64,000 nt of DNA from Enoplolaimus lenunculus (Eukaryota; Nematoda; Enoplea; Enoplida; Thoracostomopsidae), in the NCBI GenBank assembly GCA_030248215.1, contig JASANG010003195.1, positions 80,647 to 144,646 on the forward strand, given 5' to 3'. Shown in pieces: positions 1-15,100 of this stretch. The position numbers and the translations under genes were made by a program. Every line of letters begins with the position of its first letter. The first letter of the stretch is position 1. The notes beneath the pieces are model-generated. The model did no database searches. It was not told the DNA's origin and saw nothing but the letters and a program-made list of their open reading frames with translations.

Positions 1-174
1 AATCAGAAACACTTCGTTTAATCCGTGAAAATGAGACAGCGTCGAAATTGGGAGCGGACGCGGTTGACACCACGGATGGTCCATCGCGATTTGAAGGAAC
101 GTTGCATTCAACGCACGCCAAAGAACAGTCGAGCAGTTTTAATCGGTTGGCCGCAGCGTTGGAAAAAGATCAAG
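1..174 (+). CDS. Zasp52-like: LIM gene exon 1 in window (5' partial), ZM-like motif
   Basis: The frame is open from position 3 to the donor CAAG|GTACTT, leaving one base of a split codon. The stretch EQSSSFNRLAAALEKD (residues 41-56) resembles the QSxSFxxLQ segment that precedes the first LIM domain in ALP-family proteins. The exon may start upstream of the window, so its 5' edge is unknown. Reading past the donor reaches a stop after about 18 codons, in GC-rich intron sequence. Confidence 0.82.
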
Positions 175-3100
175 GTACTTTAACGGATCTGCTCCGCGCA
201 TCGCCGCGCAACGCCGCGCGTCACAAATAAACGTAAATTTTAGACGTGCCGCGCGGCGACGTCCGCGTGATTTATAAATATAAATCTGCTATTCTGAGCA
301 AATAGCAGCTTGGCCTGCGCCAAATAGCTATTGTAAGATGTATCAAAACAACAGTGATGTAAAACTAACGCTGATTGGTTAACGGTGTTGCGTCTGTCCA
401 AATAATCAAATCTGATTGGTCTACAAGTTTAATAGCAGTTTAGCTTAGGCGAAACTGCTGTTAAGCAGGTTGGCCTAGGTCAATATTTTTCAAAATCCAA
501 CTAAATTGTTTGCAAGTTTAAATATATTTAAATTACATAATTTGAGTGTTTTGTTTATTAAATTTTTAGGCTCCACGAACGATATCGTATCTGACTCTTT
601 GTCGAATCAGTGGAAATCTTCTAGCACAATTGCTGGTCCAAAATGTGCATTTTGCAAAAAAACAATTACGTAAGTCAATCTTACAAACTGCGCTGTATTG
701 TTTTTTGAGAAATTAAATGCCTTCCGGCCTTAGCGGCCACCATCCAATCTACCCTTAATCTTTAGGTATTTGTTTGAGTTATTCTAAAATGAAAATATAA
801 GTCGCCAACTTAAGTCAATACTTAAATTTGTAAGTACGGAAAATTGTGACTTTGTTACGAGTTAGGATGATTAGGCACACATAAACAAGGATGTCTACGG
901 TATCGCTTGACACCCCTCGAAAGAATATGGAAATATCATTGACACCCTCCCCCCAAAAAGTCACTAAATCATAAAACATCCTGTGTTGGAATTTAAAAAA
1001 TTTAATGCAAACAAATGCGCTGACGATTTGTTCGCTTCACTCGCGAGGTTTTGTTAACCTAAAATTTGGTTTCGGACCTGATTCGACGGCCTTTCGTGTC
1101 TGGTTTTGCTGCTGAAACAATGCTTGAAACTCTAACAAAAAAATCTCTGCCAAATCTCTGAGTGAGATAGATACAAAGCAGGGTACAACAGGAACTCTGC
1201 TTCCAGCTCCGGCTCCGGTAGAATGTTTCACAACTTTTGCATAATTTTGCAAAATTTATCTGTTTAGCGCGTTTCGTTTTACGTTTGTCGTAATTTTCAG
1301 AAAAGAATTTGTAAAATTTCACAAAAAATTAGGCGTAAAACACCAAACAACTTAACAACATATTGCAAATATTTTGTAAAATTAACTAATTAACCATCAT
1401 TTTTACTACCTAATTTCGCCTCACCTACCGGTTCCCCTCCGGCTCCGGCTATTTTTTGTTGAACTCCGGCTCCCGTGTTTTGTACCTCCGGTTACACCCT
1501 GGTAGAAAGTAACATTTTTGACACTAAATTTGAAAGACCATTCGACAATGTCATCGGTAGACTGTTAGCCCGGCGCTATTTTACAAATTCATATACTGCT
1601 CCATGCGGCAATCAACGTGCGTTGTGGTCCGGTACCGACCGACACCAGACGATGATGGACGTTGACGGACTTCGCCGGTCGTCATCAAAAGTATAGCGCC
1701 ATCCTAAGCGTCCTATTCAGAGTTTATTCAGGCACATGATGGACTTGTATGGAAATTGTGCCAGTTTTGGCCAATAGAGAGTACCTACTGTGTATATAAA
1801 TCTTTAGCTTTCCGTATCAAAAAGCTATTTTGAAATTATCATAAAATTAAAGAATAATTAATTTTGTTTTATTTTCAGAAGTGTTCATTGTTCCGCTGAT
1901 GGAAAACAGTATCATCCGGGCTGTTTCAAATGTTTCACGTGTGGTTCAAATTTACAAAACCGAGGTATGTTTTAAACGGTTTAAAATGGGTCACTGAAGT
2001 CGAGTATTTACCTCAGGGGGCCTTTGCTGACCAAAGAAAAAACTTCGATTTACAAATGAACATTCCTACTGATGGTAGGGCCAGTAGCCAGAGAATCGCC
2101 AGAAGAATCAGCCACTGTCCTGGACGAATTATGCCCCTTCCTAAACATTTTCAACCTTCCTCATAAGTCATAGCAAACCCTTATATGTATACCACACTGA
2201 AAACTTTTAGCTTTTCCCTAGCAAGGTGAGCTGGCTACGGGTCTGCCCATGAAACTATGGATTTTACGTAAAATTGCAGCCAAACTGAAAAACGACACTC
2301 CTATGATAGCAACCTTGGTCAATGTTACTTCTAGGGCCGTAACAGTAGATTAAGCGTATTCCTAAGCCTAAGCGTTGCAAAAGCGTGTTCCTAAACCTAA
2401 GCCTAAGCCTAAGCAAAATATGCAGTCTAGAATGTAAGCCTACTCGTTTACAGACCCACCAGAAATGCGGACGCCGTTAAAGTAACATGTGCCGCAACAT
2501 TAATTAATACACAAAACGCAATATTTGAACATTACACAACAAATTGCAAAATTGCTAAACGACCCCTTAAAAGTTTGCAATATCGCAACTTGCAGCTGCA
2601 GTCACTGCAAACACTGAGTGCAATAAACACTTAACCGTACAGCGATGGAACCTTTAGAAAAAATATGTGTATATTAAAACTTGATCTAAGCTTTTACTAA
2701 TTTTTTAGTTGGACTAAATTTTAGTCTAGAAACTGCTTCTAAATTGTGACAATATTAAGGCGTACGTGGATGCATACGACCGTTTACGTCTGCCAAAATT
2801 GTCATCGTTTTAGACTATTTTTTTGCATTTTTGATGAACGCCGGACGTATAACACAATAGCATGAAATTAAGACAGGAATGTGTCAATTTTGTAAGACAA
2901 TTTGTGTTATTTTATTCTCAAAATATTATTAATGAGATTTCTTTGATAACATTGAAATTGGGGTGTCAGAGAGGAACCGCCCCCTCATCTGTATTAATTA
3001 CGGTAACTTTGGCACTGGCTTGATACGGAACAATCGTTAATGATTTGGTAATTTTATCTCAAGAACCAATATTTCAGTCGTTTTTTCGTGCTATCGGCCC

Positions 3101-6100
3101 ACGCCGCTCTAATTAGAGCAGAACGCCAAGGACCTTGAAATAGGCTTTTCCTGACTACACAAACCGAGTCAAAATTCGACTCCGCCAGTCCGCGTTTGTT
3201 TTTGCCAATAACTGTGGACCATGTTGCCTTTAGGACTTAGGGCCGTCCTGGTTTTTGATGGCAATGCAAAAAAGTAGGTTTAAATTTTAGACCATATTTT
3301 TTACTTAGGCTTATTGTACACATTTTCAACGTTTAGGCTCAGGTTTAGGTTTAGACTTTTTTCAACGTCTAGACTTAGGTTTTAGATTTTAGACCGCATT
3401 TTTTGCTTAGGCTTTCAGCGTTTAGGCTTAGGTTTAGGTTTAGACTCTTTTTTCAACGCTTTAGGCTTAGACATAGGAATATGCTTAACCTACTACAGTT
3501 ACGGTCCTAAAGGTAACATTGGCCATAACTTTTACATACATTTTGTTGCAATTTTTATATTCTTGTAAAATAATAAAGCTTACTCGCAACTGGAATTGCT
3601 AATATTACAAAACAATAACATAAGTGAAATATATATTTTTGAAACCCCGATCATAAATGCCGGAAACGATACAAGGTATGGCAGTTTCAAACAATTACCG
3701 GTAGACACTCGTACACTTTCGTTCCACGCTTAGGCTTAGATTTATGCAAAGATTTAGGCTTTAGATAAGCTATTTCCTAACCCAAAGTATGGACCAAAAC
3801 CTAAAGTGAAAATATTGCAAGTGCAATAGTTGAGTATGATTCGGATTCGCGTGCGGATCCAGAGAAGGCCGCGCCAATCCGAAACAAATTTTATGATACA
3901 GTGGTACTAATTCGTTTGCTTAGGCTTATTCTTAGGTATATATGCTAATACAACTGTTCCGGCCCTGTTCTATACATTGGCGAAATTTTCGAATAATTAG
4001 CAACCGATGTTAAACTGTTTATCAAGGCCATTTTACTTTACTGACAAAACATCCGCTCTGGCGTCAATACCAAGAGCTACTTAAATTGACGCAATATTTT
4101 GCTCATTTTTCAGGACATAACGTGTCAAACGGCAAGTTGTACTGCGATATACACGGTGGATTTCGATCGCCATACTACCAGTGGTCACGTCCGCCGCTTG
4201 ATCCGAGTTGTTTTTTGTAAGTTTTTTCGTTAAAATTCGTTAGCATTGATTTCAAAACCTGGCTTATGCGGGATTCACGTTATAATCGGCGCAGGCGAGT
4301 CATGGTTTGTTCCATGCTGATTCGACGTCAACGTTAAAATTCGGGCTCTTATATCGGGTTAACAGTCAAAACTCGAATGTGATATGACATTGACTTACAA
4401 ACCCCCGCTCTCAACGGAATAGTGTAATTTTTGGGTAGTAATAAATAAATGGAAAGTTGGACGGTAAATGCATAGATGTGCTTTAAATACCAAACACACG
4501 ACTGCAACACGAAAATTTGGGTATGTTATCCTAAGTATGGAGACATTTGAAAATATATTACATGATATTTCCAGCATGGAGTTAGTGGAGTGCCACCAAT
4601 ATAGAAGTAGATCTAGAATTTCTCGGTGTTCGCTCTGAGGTTATCCGTTCAAGCTCACACTCGTGTTTGATAGTTGGGAAGGCACCCTTCCAAAAAAGTT
4701 TCACATAAAATTTGCAAAGCAGTGAATTTAAAAAGTGATCCCATCTTTAAAATGTGGAGACATTTAAAAATATATCACATAATATGCGCAAACAATACCT
4801 CGAATATCATATGATATTGAACAACAAAAGTAGCCCACGCATGATAACAGCAGACAAATACGAATTTTTGAACACCGCGCGGTAAAATTATCATTTAAAA
4901 TTCTACCAACTAAATTTTGTCTATATGTTTTAGCAACGCATAGCGGCATGCGGCGGCGTTCGGCAGAGAGTAAAATTTAGCGCAACTTCAATTTCAACTT
5001 TCACGTTATTTTCTATTTTAGAACCCGATACGGTCCAAACTCACCACCGAAAAAGCGAGCTGAACCTGTGAAAGGATTGTAAGTTGTAAAATTAATGAAA
5101 AATAGGTTTTTTGAAAAAAAAACTATTTCTAATTAACTTTTTAAAACATTAAAACGTAATTACTTAAATTTTTGTTTTGTACTCCAGATGAACGTTGAAG
5201 CAAAGCTCTGCTCATCTCGTGTACAATATTTTAACTTTTAGTAACTGCTTTTCGATGTTTTAAAATTAATAAAAAAATCTGTATTAATTTTTTTTTGAAA
5301 AAAGCGATTTTAAATCAACTTTTCAAAACATCAAAAAGTAGTTACTTAAATTATTTTTGTTTTGTACACCAGATGAGCGTTGAAGCAAATTTCAACTCAT
5401 CTGGTGTATAAAATTTAAATTTTAACTGTTTTTTGATATTTTAAAATGAAAAAATCTGTATTAAGTTTTTTGAAAAAATATTTTAAATCAGCTTTTTAAA
5501 ACATCAGATGAAATTACTTAAACTTTTTTCGTACACCAAATTAGCAGAAATATTATTTAATAGACTTAGTGTCGCTTTTCAGTATATATGAATTTTTTTC
5601 CGTTTCAAAGGAATCAGAGTTGAAACCGACTTCTGAAAATTAGTTTAAGTTTAAAATAAAAACTTTACTCGATTAGTTTCAGCTACACTCTAAACCCAAT
5701 TCGGAGCCTAAAAGCGTTGTTCTACTCATTAAAATAACCACCTAATGTAGTCGTTTATTTTCATTTTCATATTAAGCCCTATTCACACGTGCAGGTTTTT
5801 GCTTTGAGAACTTGCAGCTGCAAATTGCACACAGAACTTGCATTTTTACATCAGCCAATGAGAAAGCGGCTGCAATAAATTCAGTGAACTTCCATAGTTG
5901 TTTACGCATGTGAACAAAATTTCTAGCTATGATTTTTAATGAATTATTTGCAGCTATAAGTTTTTCGAACGGGATTTTGGAAAAGACTTGCAAGTGCAAG
6001 TTGCAGCTGCAAGATCTCGCAGCAAAAATTTGCACGTGTGAATAGAACTTAACTTAGTTTACTTCACTCTTACTGCAACCAACATAGATTTATGAAAGAG

Positions 6101-9100
6101 AAGTAACTTTCAAAAGAATTTTAATTTACAAAAATAGAACTGTTTTTTATATTTTTCAACCTATTTTCAGCTATCAACCAGACATCCTTACACCATCGTC
6201 TACAGCAACAAAACAGACCCAACCTCACAAAGAGTCGTTGCCTCCGCCTACACGCCGGGTGGCTGGCAGTTCAGCTAAATTACCAGGTAAAGCTTGCAAT
6301 CGCGTCTCTAATCTTTGTAGCACCAGCCAATGTAAAGAACAGGGGCGGAACTGTATTATAAGCATATTCCTAAACCTAAGCCTAAGCTTAAGCGTAAGAA
6401 TGATCACATTCCTAAGCCTGAGCGATGCAAAAAAATTAGTCTAAACTTAACCCTTTCTCACATGAATATTTGCAATTTCATATGAGATGTAATTTCAATG
6501 TAAGATTCGATCCCCAGTCTCACGGGTGGGAGGCGTTTACGATGACCACTGAGCTATAGGAGCTCGACGCTCGAGCCCGAGTAGGCTGTCACGTGTGGAG
6601 ATTTTGCACTGAGCATATACGTTATAAATGTTAAACACTGCTCACAGTGTGTGCATTGCTCGTACATTATTGTATTTAGTTGCTCATAATATACTCTATG
6701 AGTGAAAGGGTTAAGCTCACTCTGTTCTAGTCGCACAGTAAAAACGTTCCGTCCCTGGTCTTAACATTAGCCGTAGCACCGATGAACTAAATTCTAATCG
6801 GAGCAGAGCATTTATCAATCACCCGACAACGAGTCTGCGGAAGTGGAAGCGTTCGATGGACTCAATTTTTTCAATCTTAGTTTGGGAGATTCAAACGAAA
6901 GTTGTTAATATATTGGCTGACCACTTGATTCGTATTTTCAACAAGATTGAGTTGATTCAAGTGGAGTTCCCAAATGGTGATAAGTGCTACAATTTAGGAT
7001 TATGCTTATATTTCAATATCAACAGGATTACGGACTGTGTTGGATGACACCCTGTCGGGCTGTGAAATGTTATACTGTAGTGACCCGAATAAGTGGGGGA
7101 GTGATAATTATTTGGACTCTCTAGAGGGTACCCCACTTGTTATTCGGTTAAATATTCAAAGAACGGAGATATCTGTAGGGAACGTTCAGTATATCAACTC
7201 CCATAGTTCAGCAATTTTACTAAGGCTCGTATTCTGAAATGTGTGTAGCATCTATGACCAGTTAGTGATAGGTGTAACTTTCGAAACAGTGATTGCTGAC
7301 GCTTAAACTTTGCCACGTTTTTCGCAAATAATTTGCTCTACATGTGTACCAATTTTGAGTTCAACAACTGAAATAGCTTAGTGAGTTTGAAAACCTATTA
7401 CTAACTGATGATAGTTGCTATAGGCATTTGAGAATATGTGCCTAAAGCTCATATTCTTAAATGTGTACAGGGACTGTTATCAGTTTGTAAATAAGTTTTA
7501 ACCTCAATAACGGTTGCAGTTGTAGAACGCAAAATTGGTACAGGAGTGTAAAGCATATGATTCGCAAAAAATGTGCTGGATTTTAAGTATCAGCAATCAC
7601 TGGTTCGAAAGCTACAAGACCTATTACCAACTAATAATAGACGTTACACACATTTGAGAATACGGGCTATAGTCATAGATTTCAGTTAAACGATTGATGT
7701 TTGCCGAATCCTTTATTTCGGTGTAGATTGTATATAGTGTAAGCTATGTATGTTAACGTTTAACACCCTATAATACCGTTTTAAATTATACGCAACAGCA
7801 TAGCTTTTTACGAGGTGTTTTTGCCTTTATCGGTTTCCAAAATTCTAAATTTTAGCTAAGATATTCTATTTCTACTCAAGTTGTTTTGCTTAATAATTTT
7901 TTCAAAAATCTGCAATTCGTTGAAGAAATTAATACTGTTTCAAATTTTGAAATATTTTCTGCAACCAATGCTAAAATTGAACAAACTCTGATGCAGCGAG
8001 GTGGTTTTCGACTTGAAATTTTATATTTTGAACCAGGGGTTACGGTTTAGACGGCAGACCTTAATTTGAGGTCATGTCAGGTTCAGGTAAAACAGGCACT
8101 ACGAACCATCGGGTACGGTTTGCCAATACCATTTGAACAGTTAGATTTTAAGTCATTTTTCAGTGTTGACCCCCTCCAAGAATTTTGTTGCGCTGTTCCA
8201 TTGCTGCGTAGCGTAGAGTTGTTTGGGATATGTTGGGTGTCCACAATTTTTAGTTTTATTGCAATCCTTTTTTTTGCTTTGTACGAATTTGTGTTGCTAA
8301 ATGACTGCAATAATGTTGCTAACTTGCACTAATCATAACGCTTGCAGACCTGTAGCCAGGCGCGTAGCCAGCTCACCTTGCTATGGGGGGGTTGAAAATT
8401 TTTGTGGAGGGGCATTGAAGGGTTTTCAATGAGTTTACAAGCAATGCTGAAAACTTTCTAGGGGGGGCGAAATTTTTTTGGGGGGAGGGGATGAGTCCCT
8501 CTGCCCCCATTGGCTACGGGCCCGCCCGATGCCACTTCAGGTTTCTAGGAGGGCTAAAAATTTGCATCTTTTCGGTCTTCCCCACTGCCAGCGTTTGCTT
8601 AAAAAACGTTGAATTTTAAAATTTTTTATATTTGAGCTGCTTATGATCTTTCCTGATTACTCCACGCCCAAATTTGAATTTTCGAAAAATTCGAGTTTTA
8701 AGGTCTCAAAGTCCTCCCTGATTGCGAATCAAAAATTTTTGTCTCAGAAATTTAGCCAAATTATATACTATTCGACGCAGCTTCTTGAGTTAAGCGCACT
8801 GGTGCAAAGATTTGTGCCATCAAACGTCTGGCTAACGAATTATGGTCAAACAGCAGATTTGGCACGGTGCAAAAATTCAAGTCGTGAAATGATCAGGGGA
8901 GGTCATGAGTAGCTCATATATGCAAAAAATTACAAAATCCAACCGTTTTTGGCCAAACGCCTGCTTAGAGGGATAACCGAAAAGACCCAAAAAATTTACC
9001 GGAGCCGCATACAAGGGTTTTCGATGACTTACAAGAAAAGTTAATAATTTTCTAGGGGGCAAAAATTGTTCCATTGGAGCACAGCCCCCTCAGACCGCCC

Positions 9101-12100
9101 CTGGATACGAGCCCGAACGTTTTCCAAGTTTAATTAACTTTTTAATGTATTTTTTCTTTTATTTATTCTTAATTATTTGATTTGTTGAATTATTTATTGT
9201 TTGTTTGTTTGTTTTATATTGTCTATTTTAAGTAATATATCTTAGCGTTTTAGCGATTCGAGTCAAAGAAAATCGGACCATACGGCCACCCCCAGTGGTT
9301 AAGCCAGCACCTGCAAGTACGTGTTAGCTGACGTTTTCCACACTAAAAAATGGGGAGTCAAATTGACTCTCTCGGAAACAGGCTTTTCTTGACAACACAA
9401 ACTGAGTCAAATTTGACTCCGCCAGAGTCAAGTTGAACTCACTGTACGTGAATCAAATTGGACTCTGGTGGAGTCAAATTTGACTCAGTTTGTGCAGTCA
9501 GAAAAAGCCTATTTCCGCGAGAGTCAATTTGACTCCCCATTTTTTACAGTGCATAAATTGATGCAATATAAGGCTCGTATAACTGTATCCATATTTCTAA
9601 AGCCTAAGCGAAACCTAAATATTCAAGCTAGAAAATATAGTCTAAAATGTAAAGTTCGCTCACAAAACGTGACGGTTCTAAAAGTAACATGGGGGGTCAC
9701 AATTTGACAACATACGTCATCATTCGTAAAAATAACTTTTATAACAGAACTGGCGAATCGTTTGATTTGGCCGCCGGCGTCGTACAAAGATCCGACCGCT
9801 ATTAAGCAATCGTATTGGAGCGAAATACACGAAGCTGCAGCTGGAATAATAGCAAGCGGTGTGCAACATCAGACCAGCATCGTCGAGTCGGTCGACGAAG
9901 GATATTTAGATCGCGCGGATCGAGTAATGCAAATGTTGGTTGCTGAAAGTAAGTCGCCGTTTCGAGCGATGCTGGGGATCGATCCACGGTGGGGATCGAT
10001 CCTCGGTGGGGATCGATCCACGGTGTGGACCGATCCACGGTGGGGATCGATCCACGGTGGAGATCGATCCACGGTGGGGACCTGGTAATTTAAAGGATAA
10101 TCGCTGATGAATACAAGCGTATGCAATTGGGTATATTTTGTGCAGAAAAGAATGTACTCAGCACACGTTGCGTTTCTCTCATATTTTGATTGATGCAAAC
10201 GTTGTCTGATTAATAAGTTCGTGAGTATCGGCTTAAAAATATACTAACGAATAATGAGGAGGGTGTGATTCAAGATCTTGTACCTGTGTCCCCGTAGATT
10301 GTCTAGTGAATATTTTGCGTGGTTGTGTGCCAGCAAAAACTTTTTGCCCCCCCCCCCGTAAGTGCAAATATGTTACATACAATTTCAATAGCCTCGACAT
10401 CGTAACAAAAATCACAGTGAATTACTTGAAATCAAAGCAACCTTGGACCCATGTAAAACATCACGGGAGGATTGTTTTTCTGTGGAACTGCAATAGAGCA
10501 AGTTCAAGCTTCAGACTAATTTTTTTGCTTAGGCTAAGCCTACACTGCAAAAAATGGTGAGTCAAATGGACTCCGTCCAAAATAGGCTCTACGGGACTAC
10601 ACGAATTGAGTCAAATAGAACTCCGCAAGAGTCAAACGTGCGACTAAGTGAGTCGAATTTGACTCTGGCGGAGTCGAATTTGACCCAGTTTGTGTAGTTC
10701 CGTAGAGTCTATTTCGGAGACAGTCAATTTGACTCCCCATTTTTTGTAGTGTAGGAATCTGATACTACTGTTTCGGCAGCATACCGTACTCAGAACCGTA
10801 CTCTAATGTTTAGCAAATTGTGCGTATAGGTACTATACACATACATACATACATACATACATACCTAGACATACATACATACATACATACCTACCTACCT
10901 ACACATACATACATACATACATACCCACATACATACATACATACATACAAAACTACCTACACATACATACATATATACATACATACCCACATACATACAT
11001 ACATACATACATATATAAATATGTGTGTGTTACATTCTATTCAGCAATCAATTTATAATCTATTTTAGATGCTTAAATGGTCTTGCTGTACAACATATAC
11101 CTATTGAAAATAATATCATTGGTTCGGTACAATGAATTTAACTGACTCTTTACCTCAATTCCATCAAAATTTGCCCTCACCACAACTCGAAATGGTTCAC
11201 TACGAAACGTTTCATCGTTCAAATTTACGTTCAACTCAACCTGAACAAACTTTAAATTCAATTCAAAATTGTCAAAATATAAACTTAACTCAATTCGACG
11301 CAAATTTGACCAAGTCACATTGTCAACCAAATAACTCATCAGGCCAGTCACCTACTGACAACCTCGCCGAATATTCAAAACAATCAAAACAATCTAATTT
11401 ACATATTGATAATCATGTTCAGTGCGAACAAACACTTAAACGCCGTGAGAAATATTTACACTATTATGACTGGTTCATTCGGCCGTGGGAAAATTTCGAT
11501 GCGTCAAACCAACCGTGGGAAATTTGTAATACAACGAATCGATCGTGGGAAAATACCGTTCGGCGAAATCAACCGTGGGAAAGTTTCAACAAACCACACT
11601 CAGCGACGTCACATTGCGTCATCGAATGCGAATATCGACGGCCATGGTTGGAGTTGGACAACACAAAGAGTAGGCAAAATGTCGCGTGGCACGATACAGT
11701 TGTATCCGCACCGTTGATGACATCATCTCGTATGAATGACCTATCAGCGGTTTGGCGTTCGACCTACAGGCCTCCGTGGCGGACGCGAGCATTAACGCAA
11801 AGGCTCAGAGCTGATCCTGCCCAAAATAATAGCTTTTCAGCATCTGGTGACCGGCAAATTGGACCAAAATCTGAACAGGAACGGTGTCCGGAGTCCACCG
11901 ACATGTTTCAGAGGTCATATTTTACATGTGTTAACATTGGACAGCACAGAAGTTCAGAACATGGAATCAATGGATTGGAACCAGCGTGCCTTATTGTACC
12001 CAGACACGAGGCGACTGAATCACAACGTGATGCCGAATTTTATGCTTTATTTGACGGTTAAAGCTTTTTGTTTATTAGTTTTGTTTTATTTTTTTTGTTT

Positions 12101-15100
12101 TGATTTCGTTGTTATTTTATGTTTGTGTTTCGTTGGGACTTGGGCGTGGGAAATATTCTTTAGTTGGCTTGCTTGCTGTCGTCGCTTTGTTTCGTTGTCC
12201 TTATATACCCGTTTTTTACATGTTTTTCGTTTGATGATTAGTATTGAAGTCAAGGCATAAGCTTATTTCTAAACTCAGCTTAACTACAAGTCTAAATCTG
12301 AGACTAATGGTCTTCCAAAGCATTGCTAGTTAGCTTTGTCGGTCTAGGTAAGAATCGGGACTTCAGACCTTTCTACTAAGCAGCTGGAAAAGCGGGTTAC
12401 GGGTGGTTTCGAACTAGCGACCTTCGGTGTGTCAGGCAGACGCTGTTATCACTGCAACACGTAGCCCGCCTGTCTAACTGCATTTTTCGTCGACTATATG
12501 TGTCGACCGTATGCTCCCGGCAAGCATACTACACAATGTGCATTGCATTACTGCATATGCACTAGGACAAGCATGTCTCACATGCCTACAAGCTTTAGCA
12601 AAATATACCCACGCCAAAACATAGGCCTGCGGTAAAAATAAAAAATTTGTATGGATTGGCGACGATTTCCTCGGAAACTTGCATGATTATTCACACATAT
12701 GAACTAAATTCTTTGCCATGATTTTTAATGAATTATTTGCAGCTGCAAGTTTTTCGAACAAAATTTTGGACAAAACTTGCAAGTGCAAGTTGCAGCTGCA
12801 AGTTCTTGACAAGCTTGCACGTGTGAATAGAGCTTTAGAAATTTCACAAATTGTAATTGTAATACTGTATCTCTATTTTTTAGATCCAATCGAAACTGAA
12901 GAAGCAGTATCAAAAATAACCTCTGCTCTGTCACACTCGCTGTCGATCAATACATCAGGGTCGAATCGGTTCGGCAAACCTGGGGGTGGAATTATGACGT
13001 CACCGTCGAAATCTACATGGCACCGTGGGGCACCGCCTGGGCATAATATGCGCGGATACGGTAGTTTGAAAACAGCCGGCAGTGGAGCTCATTCGCGGAC
13101 CCCGATGTGCGATAAGTGCGATAAAGCTATTTTGTAAGCATCTTTTGCTGGTTTGCAGATATATGACCAGACCCGGTAGCCAGTTCACCTTGCATGAGGG
13201 GGGGGGGGTAAAAATTATTCAGGAGGGGCATTCAAGGATTTTTAATGGGTTACAAGCAAGGTTGAGAATTTTCTAGGGGATGCCAAAATTTTTCAGATGT
13301 TTTGAACGGTCAGTTTAGGTGGGTTAACAAAATGGTTTAAAATTTGGATTATTAAAGTTTGAATTCCGAGGGGGTCGTTAGTTTTTACATCTTTTGAATA
13401 AAATGATTTTAGTGATTTTATATTGACTGGGTTGTCGAAATGTTACTTAAGTATTTACTTAAGTCGTACACTAATGTAAATTGGTTAAGCCGCTGACTTA
13501 ATATTAAATGCTTAACTTTTCGAACAAAAACAAATACATTTCGGCGTTGAGCAAATGTGAAGAGTAGAAAGCCACTGTTTTGTTCTGTATTGACAGGTGC
13601 AAGTTTTGCAGCTAAAACTTGCACGTGCATTTTGCACGTGCAATTTTGGTCACAAAGCAGTTTTGAAGTTCTTGCAGCTGCAAATTATTCACTGGAATTC
13701 ATGCTATTTAATTTAATTCGCACCTGCGAACGCAGTTGCAAGTCGCTTACATTTCTTACACCTGCAGTTTGACTGGTCAATCGGAATGTTCCTTTGAAAA
13801 TACTCCCAGCTTCAAGTATTTCGTTCAAGTTGCATCTGTGAGTTCTCGCTGCAAAAACTTGCACGTGCGAATGGGGCTTTACACCAAAGTTAATACGCCT
13901 GACGTGTTATTCCACAACACATTAAATTCGACCACCGACATAAATTTTGGCTCAAGTTCAGTATGATTTTAAAAACGATAAATTGGATAAGTAATTGCTT
14001 AGCACATACTCAAGTACTACGTCGTTTTTTAAGTAAGGTTTCTGGCACACAGCCAATGTTTTAAAAATTTGACAAATTTCTGATTGAAATTTTATTTTTC
14101 AGGGGTCCATTTGTGTTGGCGAATCGCAAAACTTACTGTCCCGAGCATTTTGTTTGTATTCAACCCGGATGTGGACGTAAGCTTATGGATATCGGATTCG
14201 TTGAAGAACATGGCAAAATGTTATGCGAAAACTGCTATTTGGATCATTACGCACCGATATGTGTTAAATGTAACACAGCGATTGCAATGGTAAGACAAAT
14301 CGAAGTCAAGGGGGGTTAGCGACCACAACCCTCCTAACCAGGTTTTCAACCCTAAAAATGTTTAGTAGCGTACGTATATTCGGCGAAGTTCTTATCTGTA
14401 TCTCTGAAATTTCTTGCACCCCCATAATATCTTGGGCTGACTAGCGGTCAGTAATTTTAACTGTAGCTTAAAGGTTATTCGTTTTTCGTTACGAAATGGT
14501 TACCAGTTGGTTGGAGTTTGAGAATTTTTGCATATTTCAAGAACGATCATAAAGTTTATTTTTTATATAAACAATTAATGATAAAAAAATCAAATCTGGT
14601 TCAAAAACTAATTGTGGTTAAGCTATTTGGCTAATGTAAAGAACAGCGGCGGAACAGTATTATAAACATATTCCTAAGCCTAAGCCTAAGCCTATGCCTA
14701 ACCCTAAGCGTAAGAATTTGTTCCTAAGCCTAAGCCTAATCCTAAGCGTAAGAAAAAGTTTATCACTAAGCTTAAGGCTAAGCCTAAGCCTAAGCCTAAG
14801 CGTAAGATTAAGTTTATTCCTAAGTCTAAGCCTAAGCCAAGCAAAAAATAGACCAAAGCTTTAGCTTACTCTATTGTAGTCCCACAGAAAAACGGTCCGC
14901 TCCTGATGTTTACATTGGCCAGCTGTTTGAACGAAAAAGTTACAATTGGCCAATTATATTCAGGATACGGTTTACGCATTGAACCAATCGTATCATCCCG
15001 AATGTTTTGTTTGTCATCATTGTCGACGACCGTTCGAAAACAATACGTTTCATATGGAAAATGGCAATCCAATATGCGAACGAGGCGAGTTACTGTAAAC

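Larger units (their letters stand above)
1965..4113 (+). other. Intron 3 of LIM gene
   Basis: A 2.1 kb intron. It holds a scrap of a GTAGCC element (about 2215-2252), two type B TTAGGC elements listed separately, a worn AGTCAA fragment near 3105-3200 (ACACAAACCGAGTCAAAATT) and the tail of a type A TTAGGC element at about 3895-3982. No coding exon is needed or seen here: exons 3 and 4 join in phase. Confidence 0.7.

Noticed and set aside
6856-7237. Possible extra LIM-gene exon in intron 6
   Set aside because: Exons 6 and 7 already join in phase, and part of the frame overlaps a GACCCGAATAA element.
10820-11068. 82-codon His/Thr/Tyr frame
   Set aside because: It is the CATA microsatellite.
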